DNA from: Mytilus trossulus
Lineage: Eukaryota > Mollusca > Bivalvia > Mytilida > Mytilidae
Reading direction: 5' to 3'
Assembly (NCBI RefSeq): GCF_036588685.1
Contig: NC_086378.1
Span: 25,087,578-25,151,577, forward strand
DNA length: 64,000 bases
Positions within the stretch are counted from its first letter, which is position 1. The number at the start of each line of letters is the position of its first letter. A program made the translations under genes and the position numbers. Positions 57,365 to 64,000 of this stretch are shown one piece after another. Below the pieces are notes generated by a model that worked only from the letters and a program-made list of their open reading frames with translations, was not told the origin of the DNA and searched no databases.

Positions 57365-58496
57365 GTAATTGTCGAATTAAAGTATTGGGTGTGTTCGATT
57401 GCGACTTCAAAGTCCTGATTTCTTTATCAAATGAAATCCTCTGAGCACTTATTATCCATTTTTCTGTTGCAGCTTGTAGTTCCTCGCATGTGATGAATTT
57501 GCTCTGTATTCTCTGTGAGCGTGATTTGCAGCAATTCGCTATGAATCGGTAAATCCACGAACTAACACGTAGTATCTTTGTTAATGTACTGTATCTCATA
57601 ATATCCAGTATGCAATGAATGCCATGTGTATTATTCCCTTCAATTGTATTTGTAACGTTTTCCTCTTGATCTATATTCGTTAAAAAAATGCATGTGTTAG
57701 GTGTCCACTGCGGCCAAGATTTTGAACAATTGATCCATTCAGGTCCATTAAACCACAGTTTAGCATCTGCTAGTTGTGAAGCGCTGATCCCTCTTGTCAA
57801 TAGGTCTGCAGGGTTGTCATTCGTTGGACAATATTTCCACTCTGAATCCTGTGTTAAAGATTTAATTTCTGTAATTCTGTTGTGAAGGAATTTTTTCAAA
57901 TGTTTAGTCGTTGTTAACCAGTGTAAAACTATTTGACTGTCCGACCAATACGTGACTTTGTTTATTGATAAAGCTGATTTTACGTGTGTTGCAATTCTAG
58001 CTCCTATCACAGCGGCCATTAGTTCTAATTGTGGTAATGTCAACGTCTTTATAGGTGCAACACGGCTCTTAGCAAATACTAATGTTGACTGCTGTCCATT
58101 TGTAATATAAACAGCTGATCCGTAGGCTTTTTGGCTGGCATCAACGAAAACATGTAACTGTTTTGGTTCATCTGTACTCTTAGCTAAAATCTGTCTCGGT
58201 AACTCTGTGTTTGTTGAAAATTCTAAGTCTTTAGCTAATTCCATCCACTGTTGTTGTACGTTTAACGGTAGTGGTTCAACCCACTCAAGTTTGTATTTCC
58301 AGAGGTCTTGCATTAAGATTTTGGCCCTAACGGACACTGGCGAAAGTAATCCCATAGGATCGTAGATTCGAGATGATTGACTCAGTATTTCACGTTTTGT
58401 TATGTTTGGTTCCTTAATATCTGTTACATTAACTTTATGAAAAGAAATTGTATCTTTTTCAGTGTTCCATATCATTCCTAGTATTTTTACCGTTAT
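57365..58496 (-). CDS. BEL RNase H part of pol (separated segment)
   Basis: The frame starts after the SINE-like insertion and runs to the 3.67-kb insertion. RNase H acidic residues are visible: Asp in LHVFVDAS, Glu in LPQLELMAA, Asp in YWSDSQIVL and Asp in NDNPADLLTRG. The preceding ILSQSSRIYDPMGLLSPV region is the conserved BEL/Pao connection after the reverse transcriptase. Reading beyond both ends enters inserted DNA (the MDGELSHWHSHH start and the HIYIASGV tail are foreign). Confidence 0.88.
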
Positions 58497-59086
58497 TAGA
58501 TATAGGAAGATGTGGTGTGAGTGCCAATGAGACAACTCTCCATCCAAATAACAATTTAAAAATTAAACCATTATAGGTTAAAGTACGGCCTTCAACACGG
58601 AGCCTTGGCTCACACCGAACAACAAGCTATAAAGGGCCCCAAAATTACTAGTGTAAAACCATTCAAACGGGAAAACCAACGGTCTAATCTATATAAACAA
58701 AACGAGAAACGAGAAACACGTATATATTACATAAACAAACGACAACTACTGTACATCAGATTCCTGACTTAGGACAGGTGCAAACATTTGCAGCGGGATT
58801 AAACGTTTTAATGGGCCCAAACCTTCTCCCTTTTTCTGAAACAATAGCATAACATCACAACATATAAAAACATACGATAAAATATCAATTAGCAGACTTA
58901 ACTCAATCAAAAAACGTATGATTACACAAAGAACGAATAAATTTGATCTGCGATATCTGAATACAAATGCACAGTTAATTAAATATTAGAGACAAACAGT
59001 CATGACCAAAAGGCTATCAAACAAATTCAAACACACTGAGAAATATTTAACCAATCAATGTTCACTTTAGAAAAAAACCCGGTTTT
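58497..59086 (+). mobile_element. copy of the GAAGATGTGG dispersed repeat inserted in BEL pol
   Basis: It interrupts pol between the reverse transcriptase and RNase H segments. The order of shared segments is GGAAGATGTGGTGTGAGTGCC, GGTTAAAGTACGGCCTTC, AAAACCAACGGTCTAATC and CATCAGATTCCTGACTTAGG. A TTAT lies at both borders (58493-58496 and 59087-59090), possibly a 4-bp target duplication. Because the host sequence is coding, the borders can be placed well. Confidence 0.75.
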
Positions 59087-62036
59087 TTATAATCTTGTTC
59101 TTTTCGGCTAAATTTTCGTTTTTTGCAATTTCAGTTAAATCACTGCAGTTTGAGCTCCAAGATCGCAAATTGAATCCTCCCTTTGACATGACATTTCTCG
59201 CATCCTTGAAATATGCAATGGCTTCGTCATAAGTCTCAACGCTTGACAGAATATTGTCTACATATAAGTCCCTTTTCATCGTTTGTGTTATACTATTTTC
59301 ATTTTCGTCCAAGTGCTTAAGTAGAGTGGCATTTAAAATAAATGGTGAGCATGTTGCGCCAAACAATATCGATTTAAACCTGTAAGTTGTAAGATTGCTT
59401 CGTGGGTCGTCGGGGTCAGCTAGCCAAAAGAAACGTGTAGCGTCACGATCCTTCTTCTCAAGTCCTATCTGTAAAAATGCCTTTTCAATATCTGTACTGA
59501 TACCATATTTTCCGATTCTGAATCGCATTAATATTTTCGTCAAGTCATTTAGATTTGGTGGTGTTGACATTAAGCAATGATTTAAGCTGGCTAAATCTTG
59601 CTGTGGTTTACAACTACAGTCGTACACTATACGAATAGGGGTAGTCTCGGAATCTTTTTTAACAGGATGGTGAGGAATGTAGTGAATCATATGATTGTTG
59701 TTATCATCTTCCGTATCTGAAACCCTCTCTATAAATCCTCTCTTTTCTTGTTCATTGATTATTTCACTGTATTTTTGTAGCAAGTGCGGTTCCCGGTTTA
59801 GACGTCTAATTATATTCTCGGTCCTACCTTTAGCAATGGCCATATTTGAAGGCAAATCTGGGTGGTCAACTTTCCAAGGCAACTTTGCTGTGTATTTTCC
59901 ATTCTCGTAATCAATAGCTGTATTCTGGTATGTCTGTAAATAGTTGGTGTTCTCCTTGTTTTCACATGTATTGATTCCTATTGACTCAAGTGTCCAAAAC
60001 TTTTCAATCTCTGTGTCCTCCAATTGATGGGATGAAATGACGTTTAAAAGAACTGTAGATCTTGAATGCTGGCTGATATTTCCAATAGTTGGTCCTGATA
60101 ACAGATATCCTATCTTTGACTGTACAGCGGTGGGTCCTTTTCCTCTTATGATTTTGTCCTCAATAATTTCCCAGTAATAATCCGCGCCTATTAGTAGATC
60201 GATCTCAAAACGCTCTCCACTGTGTACAGAATGTGCAAGTTTAAGTCCTCTCAAATGTGGTAAGCTCTTTGTAGTATGTGAAATACTGTTATGAATCGGG
60301 ACGGCAATTTCCGGCACAATGAGTGTGTTTATACGCACATTTTCTCCCGTGTCGGTCTGTAATTGTATTGTTGCAGTTTCCAAGTTACGAACTTTCTGAG
60401 ATAAATCTCCGAACGCAGACAGTTGAATGCTGACTTTCCCCGTTGTTTTAATTTCAAGTTTATCGGCTAATTTCTGAGTGATAAAGAAACGTTGCGCTCC
60501 TTCGTAAAATAAGATGTTACATTCTGTTTTTACGTCGTTATATATAACTGGTGCAGTTGCTGTTTTTAGGAGAATGTCGGGACTTACTTGTGATGCATGC
60601 AATACACTAGTTGTGTCTGATGTTTCAACCACGTTGATAGCTGTCTGCTGTATTTTCGGCTCCTGCTTCGTATCTGTAATGACCTCTTTCCCTTTACATA
60701 TGCTTGTATGATGCATTCCATTACAATTTTTACACCGTTTTGTAGACTTACATGCGGCCACCCGGTGTGACCCTAAACAGTTAAAACATAGCTGTTTCTG
60801 TTTTACTATTTGATTTCTAGCGTTTGCGTCTGTTACTTCAGAGCACTCCGTTGGATAGTGCTGACCTGAACAAAAAATACATGTATGCGTATTTACCTTC
60901 TTCCGTGTGTCAGTTAATTTACCTTTATTGTGTGATCTTGGTTGTGTTCCTGTGAAAAATGCTGTGGTGTGTAATCTGTCCGGTTCCATGACTCCCTGTC
61001 CTGCCTCAAGTATTTCAACCTCTTTAGTTATTGATTTTCGTAGATTTTGCAACATCAAATTATCTCTCCCGTGTTCTCTTGCAATAGATTTTCTTACGTC
61101 AATCGGTAACTTGTCCAAAACTACAGGTACCAAAAGCGAACCATACATCTCTGACGTTTGACCAAGTGACTCTAATCCTCGTACGTATGATTCTAATCTG
61201 TCTCCGTAAGACCTTAAACTAAAAGCATCATTTGTCGGTGCGGGTAAATTCATGAGTGCTTTCATGTAAGCATGTATCAGTTTGCTAGGTTGTCCGAACC
61301 GATCTCTGAGAAGGTTGACTGCGGTTTCGTAGTTACCATTTGTCAAAGCGAATCCCTCTACTGTTTGCGCGGCGCTTCCCTCTAGCTGGGCTTTCAGATA
61401 ATTAATCTTTTGAATTGGCGTTAAAGTGTCGTTGAAGTGTATGGATGACTCGAAACAATCCCAAAATGTCTGCCACTTGAGAATATCTCCATTAAAATAG
61501 GGTAAGTCTAACTTTGGAAGCCTATGGTAATTAGATTTTGAAGATCTCGGTTCTGACGGGACTTGAAACATGACATTCTCCGACGGACGGGTATGAACTG
61601 CAGGGGCGTGCATTGAATACTGCTGGTTGATAGAATCTATTGCACATGTGTTCATATCAACTCTAGCTTCGGGTGTGAAATTATATGCGTCTGGGTTAAG
61701 TCTGCTCGTTGAAGGACCAACAATATCATGCGAAATTATAGTACTTGTTTCAAAGGACTTAATAAATTTCCGAATTTGTCTAATTTTACAATCAAGTTCG
61801 TACATATACTCATCTGAGTCGGTGATTTCCTGCTCCAGATTTTCCTCCGATGTCTGTTCCAAAAGTCTGTTATTCAGGTCAATCAATGTTTTCTGTTTCT
61901 GCGTGACGGCATCATCAAGGGCTTTCACTTCGTCAACTTCTGTGTCTGTTTTTGACTTTAACTCGTCGAATTTCACAAGTAGCTTCGTGACGGCTCCTTT
62001 GTGTCCAGCACGAACTGACTTCAGCTTTGAATCCAT
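59067..62036 (-). CDS. BEL gag-protease-reverse transcriptase polyprotein (5' part)
   Basis: A 989-codon frame starts at ATG 62036, six bases after the primer-binding site; the last few codons read into the SINE-like insertion. Residues about 20-100 are coiled-coil-like and about 170-330 are the gag-associated region. Three CCHC-like knuckles lie at 386-398, 417-429 and 435-447. The retropepsin-like region follows at about 478-640, where the catalytic Asp position is Tyr (residue 511, in LFYEGA). Reverse transcriptase spans about 790-960, with RIVYDCS, the STDIEKAFLQI palm motif and YVDN in the catalytic turn. Gag and pol share one frame, usual for BEL. This copy is incomplete and probably inactive. 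Confidence 0.9.
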   Translation of the reverse strand: MDSKLKSVRAGHKGAVTKLLVKFDELKSKTDTEVDEVKALDDAVTQKQKTLIDLNNRLLEQTSEENLEQEITDSDEYMYELDCKIRQIRKFIKSFETSTIISHDIVGPSTSRLNPDAYNFTPEARVDMNTCAIDSINQQYSMHAPAVHTRPSENVMFQVPSEPRSSKSNYHRLPKLDLPYFNGDILKWQTFWDCFESSIHFNDTLTPIQKINYLKAQLEGSAAQTVEGFALTNGNYETAVNLLRDRFGQPSKLIHAYMKALMNLPAPTNDAFSLRSYGDRLESYVRGLESLGQTSEMYGSLLVPVVLDKLPIDVRKSIAREHGRDNLMLQNLRKSITKEVEILEAGQGVMEPDRLHTTAFFTGTQPRSHNKGKLTDTRKKVNTHTCIFCSGQHYPTECSEVTDANARNQIVKQKQLCFNCLGSHRVAACKSTKRCKNCNGMHHTSICKGKEVITDTKQEPKIQQTAINVVETSDTTSVLHASQVSPDILLKTATAPVIYNDVKTECNILFYEGAQRFFITQKLADKLEIKTTGKVSIQLSAFGDLSQKVRNLETATIQLQTDTGENVRINTLIVPEIAVPIHNSISHTTKSLPHLRGLKLAHSVHSGERFEIDLLIGADYYWEIIEDKIIRGKGPTAVQSKIGYLLSGPTIGNISQHSRSTVLLNVISSHQLEDTEIEKFWTLESIGINTCENKENTNYLQTYQNTAIDYENGKYTAKLPWKVDHPDLPSNMAIAKGRTENIIRRLNREPHLLQKYSEIINEQEKRGFIERVSDTEDDNNNHMIHYIPHHPVKKDSETTPIRIVYDCSCKPQQDLASLNHCLMSTPPNLNDLTKILMRFRIGKYGISTDIEKAFLQIGLEKKDRDATRFFWLADPDDPRSNLTTYRFKSILFGATCSPFILNATLLKHLDENENSITQTMKRDLYVDNILSSVETYDEAIAYFKDARNVMSKGGFNLRSWSSNCSDLTEIAKNENLAEKNKIIKNRVFF

Positions 62037-62042
62037 ATATAT

Positions 62043-62060
62043 CCAAAGGTTACGGCACCA
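62043..62060 (-). promoter_or_regulatory. primer-binding site of the BEL element
   Basis: On the minus strand the sequence five bases after the 5' LTR is TGGTGCCGTAACCTTTGG. It starts with TGG, complementary to a tRNA CCA end, as expected for LTR-element primer sites. The tRNA is not identified. Confidence 0.65.
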
Positions 62061-62065
62061 TTAAA

Positions 62066-62215
62066 TGTTGAATAATCTCAGTAAATCATGCGTTGTGTTT
62101 TCTATACGTTTAATCGTTGTGATAGCTAATGCGTATAATATAACGTCACACAGTATAGCGTTATGGTAACAACGTTACCATAACGTAATGTTAGTACTTC
62201 GCGTATTTTCCGACA
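62066..62215 (-). repeat. 5' LTR of the BEL element
   Basis: Partner of 52021-52170, differing at one of 150 positions. It is followed on the right by the target duplication AAGCA and the continuation of tandem unit 3. Confidence 0.93.
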
Positions 62216-62220
62216 AAGCA

Positions 62221-62848
62221 CTTCAAACAGACATAATATGTTAATGTAATAATAATTGGGATCTAGCAGCCAAAAAAGGTTGCAAATAAACTCATTATAG
62301 AAACCATAATTGAAATTTTGTATTTATGTCCGACACGCGTTTCGTCTACAAAAGATTCATCAGTATCGCCCGAATCAAAACAAGCTAAAAAGGTCAAATT
62401 AAGAACGTAGCTTTAGAGCATTGAGGACCAAAAACTCCTAAAACATTTGCCAAATACAGCTCATCTATTCCTTAAATAGAAAATCTTGAGGATTTAATTT
62501 TTTTCTTCTTTTTAGTACTTTTTAAAAGTTTATTAACCGAATACAATTTTTGCTCAACTTCTGATGTTTTATTTTCCCTTTCATCCGCAAGATCAAGTGA
62601 TTCGCTCACAACATTTGATAAATGGCCAATCTCTTTTTTCATTGTCATTAACTGCTTCTGTTGATGGGTAGATCTCAATTTCAATGACTTCAGCTCTTTT
62701 GATTTTTTTTTGGTTATTTGACTGATTATTTGACTGGTTAGTTCATATTATAATACTTGTAATCCACACGGATTTGAATTAAACATTATTTGATAGCTTT
62801 AAAATGAATTTTATCTGAAAAATCCTTTATTCTTTTTTTTCTTCAAGC
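62221..62848. repeat. remainder of tandem repeat unit 3
   Basis: Continues the unit cut by the BEL insertion, with the minus-strand frame of about 70 codons at 62472-62684. Units 2 and 3 share CATTATAGAAACC and AAAAGATTCATC where unit 1 differs, so they are the closest pair. Just past its end, GACGAAACGCGCGTTAGACG (about 62872-62891) is an inverted relic of the family's CGCGTTTCGTC core. Confidence 0.85.
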
Positions 62849-63272
62849 GTTATTGATGAGGCTTTTGTAGACGAAACGCGCGTTAGACGTTCAAAATTAT
62901 AAACCTGGTATCTTTGATGAGTTTGTTTTAAGAAAAATGTTTTTTTTTCTCATTTTACTCAAAAGTTATTGACATCTTGTTTTTCTAAGCGTCTTACAGT
63001 TGTGTGACAGCTATTCCGAAAAGGTTTCAAGTTGATATAGGATTTGTTTTTATTCTCTACGAAATTAAAAGATATTATTGCAATATCAAAAAGATCAATC
63101 GGTTATCAATCAAATTATGAGATAAAAGAATCATAGAAAATAAAGAATAGTTTTTATTACAGGCTAAAAATTTGTTTTGAACGTCGCCATAACGAGGTAA
63201 ACTAATAATTTCAATTCTTAAATCATCGAACAAGATCTGTTATTCAAAAGGATTTAAATCAAAGGTGTTGGG
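62849..63272. other. spacer before the terminal gene
   Basis: AT-rich sequence with no gene or array. A TATATAAA box closes the interval. Confidence 0.4.
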
Positions 63273-63280
63273 TATATAAA
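63273..63280 (+). promoter_or_regulatory. TATA box of the partial terminal gene
   Basis: TATATAAA lies 34 bp upstream of the ATG at 63314, implying a very short 5' leader. Confidence 0.45.
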
Positions 63281-63313
63281 TCAAGGTTGTATACGTTTCT
63301 AGTTACAAACAAA

Positions 63314-63356
63314 ATGATAGAAATGAGAGCTTGCTTGATTTTTATTACAATTATAG
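63314..63356 (+). CDS. first exon of a putative secreted protein (partial)
   Basis: ATG opens MIEMRACLIFITII, a signal-peptide-like hydrophobic segment. It ends after one base of a split codon at ATAG|GTAAGT, the same phase-1 exit as the PAN-family and LamG-PAN signal exons. The next exon was not secured. A cysteine-containing frame near 63898-63960 (DCDKGEYVGYIEKGVCVF then a stop) follows an acceptor-like TTTCAG but needs a different phase. The gene probably continues beyond the window. Confidence 0.45.
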
Positions 63357-64000
63357 GTAAGTTGAAATACTGTTAGTTAGATACCTAAATATATGTTATG
63401 GTCAGCTGTAAGATGTTATACCACCATTGTTTCCTCCAATAAGTCATGGTAAAATTTGCACTTTTCAATTTGCAGATTTTTATCTTTGTTTCAAAGTTTA
63501 CTAATCAAATGTTCACCCCTTTTTTCCCTTTGTCACATGCTTTAGTAACCATGTTACCTCAAGTTTTCAAATTATTCTAAAAAAAACCAACACAAAATAA
63601 AGAAAGAATGGTGTTTTGAAACGCCAAAAATATATGTTTATGACTCAGATTTACTGCAGTGAAATGTAGGATTAATTTCCTAAAACTGTCAAATTCAAAG
63701 GTATATTTTTTTCAAAACTAACAAATAGAAATTAAACAAAGAAATAATCAGAAAATGTAGAAGAAAACGTTTAACTGAAATACATTTTTGACATGTGGTA
63801 CTAGTAATTACTTTTTCTCATTGATACTATAGTAAAAACAAATAAGGCAAACACTAGAATTAATTTCCAGATTAAATCGACCAAAACTAAGATTTCAGAA
63901 GTGACTGTGACAAAGGAGAATACGTGGGATACATAGAAAAAGGAGTATGCGTCTTTTAAAATATTTGGTCTTATACACGTGAATCTTTATACACGTTATA
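63357..64000. other. probable intron or flank to window end
   Basis: AT-rich with no firmly supported exon; see the tentative cysteine frame near 63898-63960. Confidence 0.35.

Larger units (their letters stand above)
52021..62215 (-). mobile_element. BEL/Pao LTR retrotransposon, broken by two nested insertions
   Basis: 150-bp terminal repeats (52021-52170 and 62066-62215) differ at one base, begin TG and end CA, and are flanked by AAGCA (52016-52020, 62216-62220). In minus-strand order the element has primer site, gag with three zinc knuckles, protease region, reverse transcriptase, RNase H and integrase, an order fitting BEL/Pao. The empty site can be recognised because the element lies inside unit 3 of a tandem repeat. 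Two insertions (58497-59086 and 53683-57352) split pol, so this copy is defective although its LTRs indicate recent integration. Confidence 0.92.

Noticed and set aside
1..64000. tRNA or rRNA genes
   Set aside because: No cloverleaf with a GGTTCGA-type T arm and no conserved rRNA segment was found by eye on either strand. A covariance-model scan would be decisive.

Overview
The window is AT-rich, intron-containing animal DNA crowded with short dispersed repeats, fold-back elements and transposons. The repeat families (notably one with the core GAAGATGTGGTATGATTGCC) and the predicted proteins suggest a bivalve mollusc, most likely a mussel of the Mytilus type. That assignment comes from my memory of such genomes and no database was searched. 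No rRNA, tRNA, CRISPR or bacterial-type gene organisation was seen. Gene models were read by eye from open frames, splice consensus and matching intron phase.

Region 1 (about 3.6-19.4 kb, minus strand) is a tandem family of three apparently intact genes plus one decayed copy. Each intact gene has a 37-nt first exon encoding a hydrophobic signal peptide, a phase-1 intron, and one long exon ending in a conserved PAN/apple-like cysteine domain. The middle of the protein varies: a Gly/Tyr-rich block in the first gene, about 7 nonapeptide repeats in the second, about 49 in the third. Upstream sequences are recognisably shared, so the unit duplicated with its promoter.

Region 2 (about 19.4-32 kb) has no convincing complete gene. 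It holds fold-back and inverted-repeat elements and one candidate 5' exon at about 22.7-23.0 kb.

Region 3 (32.1-41.0 kb, plus strand) is a three-exon forkhead gene of the FoxH class. Its introns carry a Helitron-like element, an 85-bp perfect palindrome flanked by a 9-bp direct repeat, and a PIF/Harbinger-like MITE.

Region 4 (41.2-50.7 kb) is repeat-rich and contains a second secreted gene (plus strand, three exons) encoding signal peptide, LamG-like domain, Ser/Thr/Pro linker and PAN-like domain. Its phase-1 design matches the region 1 family.

Region 5 (50.7-62.9 kb) is a nested transposon stack. Three tandem copies of a roughly 640-bp repeat received a BEL/Pao LTR retrotransposon (minus strand, 150-bp LTRs differing at one base, 5-bp target duplication AAGCA). 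That element was later broken by a copy of the common SINE-like repeat and by a 3.67-kb element with hairpin-forming termini, which itself contains a possible two-exon mini-gene. The window ends with the first exon of another putative secreted protein (63.3 kb, plus strand).

The strongest candidates for something new are the PAN/repeat gene family, the FoxH protein with an altered recognition helix, the tiny perfect-palindrome element, and the 3.67-kb element inserted in the BEL copy.
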